Positions 7,151-13,983 of a stretch of 21,757 bases of DNA are shown here, one piece after another. A program made the translations under genes and the position numbers. This DNA comes from Deltaproteobacteria bacterium UBA5799 (GTDB lineage Bacteria > Desulfobacterota > GWC2-55-46), in contig DIDN01000059.1 in the NCBI GenBank assembly GCA_002418185.1, forward strand, positions 1-21,757, written 5' to 3'. The notes beneath the pieces are model-generated. The model was not told where the DNA came from and made no database searches. It saw only the letters and a program-made list of their open reading frames with translations. Positions within the stretch are counted from its first letter, which is position 1; each line of letters opens with the position of its first letter.

Positions 7151-7705
7151 ATGGAACTGAGAAGCGCTTTGCCGGCTTTCCTTCAAGGGGCAGCCGGCCT
7201 CGATATCGACAGGAAAAAGGCATATCGCTATGCGGCGTACGCCGCGGTCCCGCTGATGGTCCTCTTCCTGGCAATCCTGTTTTACGGAAGGTACGCGGAC
7301 TTGAAGAAGTCGGTCGGGTCGGCCTCGCGCGACCTCGCGGCAATGGAGGCGCTCCAGGGCGAATACCTCGTCAAGAAGTCCATTCTCGACTCGATGGCGG
7401 CAAGGGCCTCGCCATCAGGGGAGTCCGCCGTGGCCGTAACTGAGGGCATCGCCCGGACGACCGGCATAAGCGGCAAGATAAAGTCGATAAAACCGCTGGA
7501 GGAGAAGGCCGAGGCCGGGTACGCCGAGAGCCCGGTCGAGGTGAGGCTCGAAGGCGTGGACATGAACCAGCTCGTCAATTTCCTCTACCGGGCCGAGCGC
7601 GGAGACAGGCTCGTGGTCGTAAAGGAGCTCTCTATAAAGGAGAGGTTCGAGGACAAGGACCTCCTGGACGTCGTGCTCCGGGCCTCGCTCATCTCAAGGC
7701 AGTGA
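7151..7705 (+). CDS. gspM: Type II secretion assembly-platform protein GspM
   Basis: GspM is a small bitopic inner-membrane partner of GspL. The 184-residue protein has a short cytoplasmic tail, one span at about residues 28-46 (YAAYAAVPLMVLFLAILFYG), a coiled segment (ADLKKSVGSASRDLAAMEAL) and a C-terminal ferredoxin-like domain (VEVRLEGVDMNQLVNFLYRA). I chose ATG 7151 because AGGTGA lies 6 nt upstream. A GTG at 7142 overlapping the gspL stop is also in frame and would add three residues. It is the last gene of the plus arm; no gspN follows. Its stop codon directly abuts the stop of the convergent znuB with no terminator between them. Confidence 0.87.
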   Translation: MELRSALPAFLQGAAGLDIDRKKAYRYAAYAAVPLMVLFLAILFYGRYADLKKSVGSASRDLAAMEALQGEYLVKKSILDSMAARASPSGESAVAVTEGIARTTGISGKIKSIKPLEEKAEAGYAESPVEVRLEGVDMNQLVNFLYRAERGDRLVVVKELSIKERFEDKDLLDVVLRASLISRQ

Positions 7706-8506
7706 CTATTCGGGCCTCTTTATTATGAAGGCCAGCAGGAAGATGAAGAGCGCGACAAGGACAACGGTGCCTCCGCTTGCCAGGTCGAGGTAGTAGGACA
7801 GTATCAGCCCCGAGGCGACGGAGACGAAAGAGAAGGCTATCGAGAGGAAGATGGTGTTCCTGAAGCTCAGGCTGAACTGCTTGGCGCTAACGACCGGGAT
7901 GACCATGAGCGCGCCGATAAGCAGTATCCCCACGATCCTCATTGAAAGTGCGATGGTAACCGCAGCCAGCACCACTATGAGGAGGTTCAGGTTCCTGGCC
8001 TTCACGCCCCCGGCCTCGGCGAACTCCTCGTCGAACGACACGAGAAAGAACTCCTTGTAGAGTAGCGTTATCGCGAGCACGACCGCCACGGATACGGCTG
8101 TGAGCATGTAGAGGTCCGTCGGGCTTATGGTGGAGATGCTCCCGAAGAGATAGCTCAAGAGGTCCACGTTCAGGCCACCGGCGAGGCTGATTATGACGAC
8201 CGCGACCGCGAGACTCCCGGAGAGGAATATCGCGAGCACGGACTCGGCGAAAAGGGACTTTATGCCCCTGAGCCTTTCTATCGCGACCGCCGCGACGGCA
8301 GAGGCGACGGTCGCCGAGACGACGGGGTGGGAATTGGTGAGGATGCCGACCGCGACCCCCAAGAGAGAGACGTGGGCGAGGGTGTCGGCCATGAGCGCGT
8401 AGCGGCGCACCACCAGGAAGACCCCGATGAGCGGGACGATTACGGATATGAGGAGCCCGGCGGCAAAGGCCCTCTGCATGAACTCGAGCTCGAAAATCTC
8501 AGGCAT
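7706..8506 (-). CDS. znuB: Zinc ABC transporter permease ZnuB (ABC-3 family)
   Basis: ZnuB is the membrane channel of the high-affinity zinc importer. The 266-residue protein shows about eight hydrophobic segments and ABC-3 family blocks: VVRRYALMADTLAHVSLLGV near the N-terminus, SFDEEFAEAGGVKARNLNLL in the cytoplasmic coupling loop, and RIVGILLIGALMVIPVVSAK. ATG 8506 is preceded by AAGGGAAG; an upstream in-frame ATG at 8629 would add 41 non-hydrophobic residues inside znuC and is rejected. It starts 11 nt after the znuC stop and is the last gene of the zur-znuA-znuC-znuB operon. Manganese is a possible alternative substrate for this family, but the His-rich ZnuA next to it favours zinc. Confidence 0.92.
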   Translation of the reverse strand: MPEIFELEFMQRAFAAGLLISVIVPLIGVFLVVRRYALMADTLAHVSLLGVAVGILTNSHPVVSATVASAVAAVAIERLRGIKSLFAESVLAIFLSGSLAVAVVIISLAGGLNVDLLSYLFGSISTISPTDLYMLTAVSVAVVLAITLLYKEFFLVSFDEEFAEAGGVKARNLNLLIVVLAAVTIALSMRIVGILLIGALMVIPVVSAKQFSLSFRNTIFLSIAFSFVSVASGLILSYYLDLASGGTVVLVALFIFLLAFIIKRPE

Positions 8507-8517
8507 GCTTCTTCCCT

Positions 8518-9267
8518 TCAGTGGCCGTGAAGTATGAACTTGACCTTTTTCCCGTAGAGCTCCTGCATGTATTCCTCGCTTATGAACTTCTTGGGCGAGC
8601 CGTGGCAGACGAGCCTCTTGTTCAGGCACAGGACCGACTTCACCTGGTGGGCCACCACGTCTATGTCGTGTGAAATGAGGAGCACGGTTATCCCGAACTT
8701 CGAGTTCAGGTCCTCTATGAAGGAGTAGAACTTTTCCTGCGAGGTCACGTCCACGCCAACGTCCGGCTCGTCGAGTATCAGTATCCGCGGCTCGCTCGCA
8801 AGGGCCCTGGCAATGAATACCCTCTGGCGCTCCCCGCTGGAGAGGTGTCCGATCAATTTGCCCCTGAATGCGGCCACCTCGGTTATGTCCATTGCTTTTT
8901 CCACGGCCTCCCTGTCCGCCCTGGAGAACATCTTGAGGAGCCCCATGCGGGCGGTCCTGCCGCTACGGACGACCTCCTCTACCGTTGCCGGGAAGTATAT
9001 CTCCGAGATGGCGCGCTGCGGCACGTATCCTATGATGTGGCGCTTCCTGAACCTCTGTACCGGCTCCCCGTAGATCCGCACTTCCCCGCCGGTAGGGCTC
9101 ATTAGCCCCAGTATGATTTTAAAGAGGGTCGTCTTGCCGCCGCCGTTCGGCCCTATTATGCCCAGGTACTCGCCTTCCTCTACGCTGAAGGTGATGTTTT
9201 CGAGGACGGTCGTTCCGTTGAAGCTCATGGAGACTTCCATGACCTCTATGCAGTTCTTTTTTGTCAT
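8518..9267 (-). CDS. znuC: Zinc ABC transporter ATPase ZnuC
   Basis: ZnuC powers zinc import. The 249-residue protein has all ABC ATPase elements: Walker A GPNGGGKTT (39-47), Q-loop glutamine in YVPQRA (Q84), signature LSSGERQR (142-149), Walker B ILILDEP (162-168) and the switch histidine in LLISHD (H200). Walker A has Gly where many homologues have Ala or Ser, and the residue after LDEP is Asp instead of the more usual Thr; neither change affects catalytic residues. ATG 9267 overlaps the znuA stop as ATGA, a typical coupled arrangement; an in-frame TTG at 9273 is an alternative start. Family members for Zn and Mn cannot be told apart from this subunit alone. Confidence 0.93.
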   Translation of the reverse strand: MTKKNCIEVMEVSMSFNGTTVLENITFSVEEGEYLGIIGPNGGGKTTLFKIILGLMSPTGGEVRIYGEPVQRFRKRHIIGYVPQRAISEIYFPATVEEVVRSGRTARMGLLKMFSRADREAVEKAMDITEVAAFRGKLIGHLSSGERQRVFIARALASEPRILILDEPDVGVDVTSQEKFYSFIEDLNSKFGITVLLISHDIDVVAHQVKSVLCLNKRLVCHGSPKKFISEEYMQELYGKKVKFILHGH

Positions 9268-10220
9268 TTGCAATCGAGGGCTTTCCTCAGGTTCTTGAGA
9301 TTTTCTCTCATTATCGATACATAGCCGGCCCCGGAAGCCTCCTCGCTCCGGGTAAGCCCCTCCACAGGGTCGAGGACGAGTATCTCGGCCCCTGTCTCCC
9401 GTGAGATGGCCTCGGCTATCCTCGGGCTTCCGAAAGGCTCGGTGAAGACGTGCCTGATGCCGTTTTCCTTCATGAGCCTCGAAATCCCGGCTATGCGCCT
9501 GGGCGAGGGCTCCTCGCCTGAGAATATGCCGGTTGCAGGGACGATGTCCAGATTATATCTGGCTCCAAGGTAGCCGTACGCGTCGTGCGACACGACAATC
9601 TCCCGCAGCGTGCAGTCCTTGAGCCCTGCCTTGAACTCCTCATCGAGGCGTAAAAGTTCTTCTGTATACTCGCGGGCCCGTGCGGCGTAGTACGGCCTGT
9701 TTTCAGGGTCAACGGCCGTCAGGCTCTCCTTCATTATCCCGACAATCCTTGTTGCCAGCACAGGGTCGAGCCAGACATGCGGGTCAAAAGGCCCGTGGTC
9801 ATGCCCCTCGTGGCCGTGGTCCTCGCGGCCGTCCTCGTCTTCTGCCTCAGGCTCCACTTCAAAACGTTCGGCCATCTCGACTGTCAAGGCCCCTGACTCC
9901 TTTACGGAGGGGGCGATCCTCTCTGCCCATGTATCGAACCCGCCGCCCATGTAGACGAAGAGGGCCGAGTCCATCGCAGTCCTTATGTCCCTGGGCGTGG
10001 GCTCGAAATCATGCGAGTCCACGCCCGCCGGGGTGATGGTGCGGACCGCCACCCTGTCTCCGCCGGTTTCCTCAAGGAAGTGGGCGAGGGGATAGATGCT
10101 CGCGGCTGCCCTGACCCTTCCGTTGTCTTCCGGAGGGGCTTCGCGCCTCAAGTGCAGGAGAAAGGCCCCGATTGCCGCAATGACGATTATTACAGTGAAA
10201 AAGATTATGTTCCTGAGCAT
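9264..10220 (-). CDS. znuA: Periplasmic zinc-binding protein ZnuA (cluster 9 solute-binding protein)
   Basis: ZnuA captures zinc in the periplasm and delivers it to ZnuB. The 318-residue protein has an N-terminal hydrophobic segment (about 4-22) that acts as signal peptide or anchor. No lipobox cysteine is seen. The metal site can be traced to H70 (SHDFEP), H148 (FDPHVWLDP), H212 (VVSHDAYGYL) and D284 (VLDPVEGL). A charged His-rich loop precedes H148 (REDHGHEGHDHGPFDP, with H135, H137, H140, H142), a feature of zinc rather than manganese binders. AGGTGA sits 4 nt before ATG 10220. The gene follows zur by 4 bp and overlaps znuC. Confidence 0.94.
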   Translation of the reverse strand: MLRNIIFFTVIIVIAAIGAFLLHLRREAPPEDNGRVRAAASIYPLAHFLEETGGDRVAVRTITPAGVDSHDFEPTPRDIRTAMDSALFVYMGGGFDTWAERIAPSVKESGALTVEMAERFEVEPEAEDEDGREDHGHEGHDHGPFDPHVWLDPVLATRIVGIMKESLTAVDPENRPYYAARAREYTEELLRLDEEFKAGLKDCTLREIVVSHDAYGYLGARYNLDIVPATGIFSGEEPSPRRIAGISRLMKENGIRHVFTEPFGSPRIAEAISRETGAEILVLDPVEGLTRSEEASGAGYVSIMRENLKNLRKALDCK

Positions 10221-10224
10221 AAGT

Positions 10225-10653
10225 TCACCTGCACCCCTGGCATATTCCTACGAATTCGAGAGAGTGGTCGAGCACCCTGAACCCGGTAGATTCGAGTATG
10301 CGCCTCTCCTCCTCTTCAAGGTCCCCCTCAAGGACGATGTCCTCGACCTTCCTGCATTTCATGCATATGAGGTGGTGATGGTGGTCGCCGCCAGCGAGCT
10401 CATATCTCTTAACCCTCTCGTGCAGGAACCTTATCTCCTTTATGATGCCGTGCTCCTCGAGGAACGCGAGTTCCCTGTATACTGTCGTCTTGTTGATGGA
10501 CGCATTCCCTGGCCGGAGGGCTGCGATAACGTCGGCGGCTGAAAGGGGAAGGCCGCGATCAAGGAATATTTCGACCACGGCCCTCCTTACGCGGGTGAGC
10601 CTGAACCCTCGGCCCGTGATTTCAGATAGTATGCGGTCCAGAACCCTCTCCAT
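10225..10653 (-). CDS. zur: Fur-family metalloregulator, probably Zur
   Basis: Fur-family repressors bind DNA as dimers when loaded with metal. The 142-residue protein has the winged-helix region (RLTRVRRAVVEIFL, then SINKTTVYRELAFLEEHGII) and the His cluster GGDHHHHLICMKC (H91-H94). Two CxxC pairs (C97/C100 and C138/C141) would hold the structural zinc. The assignment to Zur rather than Fur or PerR rests on its position 4 bp upstream of znuA in the same operon. I chose ATG 10653, which coincides with the predicted transcription start and has no ribosome site, i.e. a leaderless mRNA. The alternative ATG 10683 (adding MQLSCITLFT) has an AAGGGG upstream but lies inside the operator palindrome, upstream of the predicted transcription start. 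Confidence 0.88.
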   Translation of the reverse strand: MERVLDRILSEITGRGFRLTRVRRAVVEIFLDRGLPLSAADVIAALRPGNASINKTTVYRELAFLEEHGIIKEIRFLHERVKRYELAGGDHHHHLICMKCRKVEDIVLEGDLEEEERRILESTGFRVLDHSLEFVGICQGCR

Positions 10654-10660
10654 GGTGAAG

Positions 10661-10690
10661 AGTGTAATGCAACTTAGTTGCATGTGTCAA
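10661..10690 (-). promoter_or_regulatory. zur-znuACB promoter
   Basis: On the minus strand a perfect -35 TTGACA (10685-10690) is separated by 18 bp from TACACT (10661-10666, 4 of 6 matches to consensus). The spacer is almost entirely the 17-nt palindrome described separately. The predicted start is at about 10653-10654, the A of the zur start codon or the base before it. The layout is a textbook repressor-occluded promoter. Confidence 0.65.
10667..10683. promoter_or_regulatory. Putative Zur operator (17-nt palindrome)
   Basis: The sequence ATGCAACTTAGTTGCAT is a perfect inverted repeat with 8-bp arms around one central base. It lies between the -35 and -10 of the zur-znuACB promoter and about 39 bp upstream of the -35 of the divergent TetR promoter. 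Size and AT/GC layout resemble Fur-family boxes, so autoregulation by the adjacent zur product is the simplest reading. Binding is inferred. Confidence 0.7.
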
Positions 10691-10721
10691 TCCCCTTCAT
10701 CGATTTTTTCCGACGGCCCGC

Positions 10722-10750
10722 TTGACAAAGTGGCGCACCCGGAGTATAGT
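10722..10750 (+). promoter_or_regulatory. Near-consensus sigma70 promoter for the tetR efflux operon
   Basis: TTGACA (10722-10727) and TATAGT (10745-10750) are separated by exactly 17 bp. The -35 is perfect and the -10 matches 5 of 6. Transcription would start near 10757, inside the inverted repeat that probably binds the TetR product, 22 nt before the tetR ATG. This is the strongest promoter in the window, as expected for an operon held down by a repressor. Confidence 0.8.
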
Positions 10751-10764
10751 AAGCACTCACTTAC
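10749..10764. promoter_or_regulatory. Putative TetR operator overlapping the -10 and start site
   Basis: An inverted repeat GTAAG-N6-CTTAC overlaps the last two bases of the -10 hexamer and covers the predicted transcription start of the tetR operon. The spacer CACTCA makes the site rich in the CACTCAC/GTGAGTG pattern seen in many TetR-family operators. The position would block open-complex formation. The assignment to the neighbouring TetR protein is inferred. Confidence 0.55.
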
Positions 10765-10778
10765 CAGGAGCGACACGT

Positions 10779-11435
10779 ATGAAGCGTCTATCGTCAAGGC
10801 AGGGTACGAAGCAGAAAAAGGCGCCATCCCGCCCGGCAAGGATGAGCGGGGAGGAGAGGAAGGCCCAGATCGTACGCGTCGCGACCGAGCTCTTTGCGCG
10901 CGACGGCTTCAAGGGGGCGACCACCCGGGAGATAGCCAGGAAGGCTGGCATAAGCGAGGCCGTCATCTACAAGCACTTCTCCAGGAAAGAGGACCTCTAC
11001 AAGGCCATAATCGACTCAAGGTGCACCAATCCAGGGGGCGAGCCGCGCCTCCTTTCCATGCTTAAGGGCAAAGAGGGCCGGGAGGTGTTCGTCATAATAG
11101 CGTCCTACCTCCTCGAGGAGCACAGGCGCGACTCCTCGTTCCTCCGCCTACTCATGTACAGCGCGCTTGAGCAGCAGTCCCTCTCCGAGCTTTTCATAAA
11201 TACGCGCGGGCTCGAGTTCCTCGGCTTTCTCGAAACGCACATACAGTCGCTCATTGAAAAGGGCTGCATGAGGGGCGTTGACCCGGCGCTCGCAGCCAGG
11301 GCGTTCATCGGCATGGTCGAGCATTACAGCATCGCCCAGGAGCTTTATAACGCGAAGAGTTTTTTCTCGCGTCCCGAAAGGAAGGTCGTCGAGGCCTTTG
11401 TCGATATATTCCTGAACGGCATGAAGAGGAGGTAG
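10779..11435 (+). CDS. TetR/AcrR-family transcriptional regulator of the efflux operon
   Basis: This is a 218-residue one-component repressor. A basic N-terminal tail of about 25 residues precedes the TetR helix-turn-helix (about 27-75): RVATELFARDGFKGATTREI followed by ARKAGISEAVIYKHFSRKED. The C-terminal ligand domain includes FVIIASYLLEEHRRDSSFLR and a final helical region; its ligand cannot be read from sequence. AGGAG at 10766-10770, eight bases before ATG 10779, supports this start; an internal ATG at 10842 would remove the basic tail. It is the first gene of the operon, 3 bp from the outer-membrane-factor gene, so it likely represses itself and the pump through the operator over its promoter. 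Confidence 0.92.
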   Translation: MKRLSSRQGTKQKKAPSRPARMSGEERKAQIVRVATELFARDGFKGATTREIARKAGISEAVIYKHFSRKEDLYKAIIDSRCTNPGGEPRLLSMLKGKEGREVFVIIASYLLEEHRRDSSFLRLLMYSALEQQSLSELFINTRGLEFLGFLETHIQSLIEKGCMRGVDPALAARAFIGMVEHYSIAQELYNAKSFFSRPERKVVEAFVDIFLNGMKRR

Positions 11436-11438
11436 CCA

Positions 11439-12767
11439 ATGGCTTTCAGCGGTAAGCCGGTCTGTCAGGGCCGCTTATGCGCGGCCCTGTTTGCAGCCGC
11501 AGTTTTCTTCCTTGCCCCTGCCGGGGGCGCCGAAGCAGAGGAAAGGACCTTGACCCTCGAGGAGGCCCGGAGGCTCGCAATAGAGAACCACGAGCGGGTG
11601 GCCATAGCCGGGGAGGGTGTCGCGCAGGCCAGGGCCGACCTCCGGAAGGCCACCTCCAGGATACTCCCTAACATCACGGCAGAGGGCAGCTATACGAGGT
11701 ATACCGAGGAGAAGGGCACGGACAGCTTCATCATACAGCCGAGGGAGAGCACATCCGCCGAGCTGCGCCTCTCGCAGCCGCTCTACTCGGGCGGCAGGGA
11801 GTGGGCGACCAGGAGGCAGGCAAGGCTCCAGATACGGAGCAGGACCGAAGGGCTGGAGGCTGCAAGGGAGGACGTCGTACGCGAGACCTCCTACCGTTAC
11901 TACGGCGTGCTCAAGGCCGGGAGGGACGTGGAGATAAAGTCCGCGGCATTGAGGCGGGCCGAGGAGAGGCTCGAAGTCGCCGAGGCGCGGCTCAGGGTGG
12001 GGGACGTTACGAGGTCCGCCGTCCTCCGGGCCGAGGCGGAGAGGGCCGGGGCCGAAGCCGAGCTAATAAGGTCGAGGAACGGACTTGAGAACGCAATGGC
12101 CCTGCTCCGGAGGGCCACGGGCCTCGAAGGGGAGGCTTTCATGGTGACCGAACCCGAGCGCATACCGGCAGACGAACGGAGCGCTGCCGCGCTCGTCGAG
12201 GCGGCGCTTGGCGAAAGGACCGACTACGTACAGATGCTCCTCGAGGAAAAGGCCGCGGGCGAGGGCATAACCATAGCCCGCGCAGGCTTCAAACCCTCTC
12301 TCAGGCTCGAGGGGCTTCTACTCTGGCGCGAGCAGGAGCCGGCGACGACCTTCTTCCAGGAGGAGAGCGCCTCCGCCACTTTACGCCTCACGTATCCGCT
12401 CTTCGAGGGCTTTCTGCGGAGGGCGGAGCTATCAGAGGCGAGGAGTCGCCTGCGCGAGGCGGAATTGAGGAGGCTGGGGCTCCGCCGCGACATCGAGGTA
12501 CAGATAACCGAGGCGCTCAACAACATAGGGGCCATCGAGGCCCTTACCGAGTCCTTCAGACGGCAGCTCGCCTTCGCCGAGGAGGACTACAAGATGGTCT
12601 TCGAGCAGTTCAGGTTCGGGGTGGCTGCAACGCTCGACGTCATCGACTCCGAAAACACGCTTGTATCCGCCCAGAGCGCACTTGCAAACGCCATATACGA
12701 CCTTGAGCTTGCCAAGATCGACCTGATGTATCTGACCGGGTCGCTTGTCGATGGGCGCGCAAGATAA
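11439..12767 (+). CDS. TolC-family outer-membrane efflux protein
   Basis: Outer-membrane factors of the TolC family form trimeric channel-tunnels that complete tripartite pumps. The 442-residue protein has a signal peptide (hydrophobic CAALFAAAVFFLAPAGGAEA, cleavage after about residue 33). Two repeats of the OEP domain follow: the first begins with LTLEEARRLAIENHERV and contains LRLSQPLYSGGRE, the second contains LRLTYPLFEGFLRRAELSEA. The ending FRFGVAATLDVIDSENTLVS is a typical TolC block. Long helical, Ala/Arg/Glu-rich segments match the tunnel coiled coils. AGAGGAGG directly precedes ATG 11439. It lies between tetR and the adaptor gene, so it is a dedicated channel for this pump rather than a shared TolC. 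Confidence 0.93.
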   Translation: MAFSGKPVCQGRLCAALFAAAVFFLAPAGGAEAEERTLTLEEARRLAIENHERVAIAGEGVAQARADLRKATSRILPNITAEGSYTRYTEEKGTDSFIIQPRESTSAELRLSQPLYSGGREWATRRQARLQIRSRTEGLEAAREDVVRETSYRYYGVLKAGRDVEIKSAALRRAEERLEVAEARLRVGDVTRSAVLRAEAERAGAEAELIRSRNGLENAMALLRRATGLEGEAFMVTEPERIPADERSAAALVEAALGERTDYVQMLLEEKAAGEGITIARAGFKPSLRLEGLLLWREQEPATTFFQEESASATLRLTYPLFEGFLRRAELSEARSRLREAELRRLGLRRDIEVQITEALNNIGAIEALTESFRRQLAFAEEDYKMVFEQFRFGVAATLDVIDSENTLVSAQSALANAIYDLELAKIDLMYLTGSLVDGRAR

Positions 12768-12830
12768 ACTTGTCCGAGGCCGGGCCGCTTGCCTGGCAGG
12801 GTTATTTCAGTCCGGAGGGGGACAATTTAT

Positions 12831-13979
12831 ATGAGTATCGGTTTCAGATCGCTGTTCATCAGCGCAGCAATATCGGTCATTTCATTACAGGGCTGCTCCG
12901 GCGGGGAGGCCCCGAAGGTAGAGGCCCCGAACGAGGTGCAGACGGAAGCCGGGGCCATAAATATAAGCGTCGGGACAATAGAGGCCCGGACAGTCGAAAG
13001 GACGGTCGAAGCTACGGGGACCCTCTCGGGGTGGGACGAGGCCGTCGTATCCGCCGAGACGCCCGGCAAGGTGGCGGAGATAAAGGCCGACCTGGGCGAC
13101 AGTGTGAGGAAGGGCGATATACTCGCTGTCCTTGACCGGACCGAGGCCGCGCTTCTCCTCGACCAGGCAAGGGCGGCCCACCAGATGAGCCTTAAGGCCC
13201 TCCTTCGCGAGAAAGCGAATCTCGATGAGGCCAGGACCAACCACGGCAGATACGAGGAGCTCTTCAAGAGGGAGATGGTCCCGGCCTCCCAGTACGACGA
13301 CATGAAGACGCGGCTTGAGGTGGCGGCCGCCCAGTTCCACCAGGCCGAGGCCGCCTCGGAGGAGGCGGCGGCAAGGCTCAGGCTCGCGGAAAAAAGGCTT
13401 TCAGACACGTCCATAAGGTCGCCCATCGACGGAGAGGTCGCGAACCGCTCCGTCTCCGAAGGAGAGTACATAAACGACAAGGCCGAGGCATTTACCGTGG
13501 TATCCACGGATACCCTGAAGTTCAGGGGGACGGTCTCGGAGATAAGCGCACCGGCGGTCATGCCGGGCCAGCCCGTGAGGATATCCGTCGAGGCCTACAA
13601 GGGCAGGGCCTTCGAGGGGAAGGTAACGAGAGTGAGCCCGACGGTCGACCCGAGGACCAGGACCCTCGGGGTCGAGGCCTCTATCCCGAACCCGGCGAAC
13701 GAGCTCAGGCCCGGCTTCTTCGCCAAGGGCGTCATCTCGATTGGCAGGGAGCCCGGCGCGGCTTTCGCGCCGGAGGGCGCAGTGTACTCCTTTATCGGCA
13801 TCAACAAGGTCTTTTTGGTCGAGGAGGGCGGCAAGGTCATGGAGCGGACGGTTGCCCTCGGGCCGAGGGACGGCGGGATGGTCGAGATAAGGGGAGGGGA
13901 CATCGCCCCGGGACGCAGGGTGGCGACCTCGAACCTCCCGGACCTCTTTGATGGCGCAAAGGTCGTTGTAGGAGACTGA
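12831..13979 (+). CDS. RND efflux membrane-fusion (adaptor) lipoprotein
   Basis: Adaptors of the HlyD/AcrA family bridge an RND pump and the outer-membrane channel. The 382-residue protein has a lipoprotein signal ending in SLQGC (C22), so it should be lipid-anchored in the inner membrane. The lipoyl-like halves are ETPGKVAEIKADLGDSVRKG and SIRSPIDGEVANRSVSEGEY. They flank a coiled-coil hairpin (about 110-190, rich in Ala, Glu, Arg). Beta-barrel and membrane-proximal domains follow (RTRTLGVEASIPNPANELRP, then GFFAKG). ATG 12831 is preceded by GGAGGGG at a slightly long distance; a TTG at 12789 is in frame but would bury the signal peptide. It ends 4 bp before the pump gene. Confidence 0.93.
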   Translation: MSIGFRSLFISAAISVISLQGCSGGEAPKVEAPNEVQTEAGAINISVGTIEARTVERTVEATGTLSGWDEAVVSAETPGKVAEIKADLGDSVRKGDILAVLDRTEAALLLDQARAAHQMSLKALLREKANLDEARTNHGRYEELFKREMVPASQYDDMKTRLEVAAAQFHQAEAASEEAAARLRLAEKRLSDTSIRSPIDGEVANRSVSEGEYINDKAEAFTVVSTDTLKFRGTVSEISAPAVMPGQPVRISVEAYKGRAFEGKVTRVSPTVDPRTRTLGVEASIPNPANELRPGFFAKGVISIGREPGAAFAPEGAVYSFIGINKVFLVEEGGKVMERTVALGPRDGGMVEIRGGDIAPGRRVATSNLPDLFDGAKVVVGD

Positions 13980-13983
13980 GACG

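Noticed and set aside
8507..8629. Upstream ATG extending ZnuB by 41 residues
   Set aside because: The extension is hydrophilic, lies inside znuC, and a good ribosome site precedes ATG 8506.
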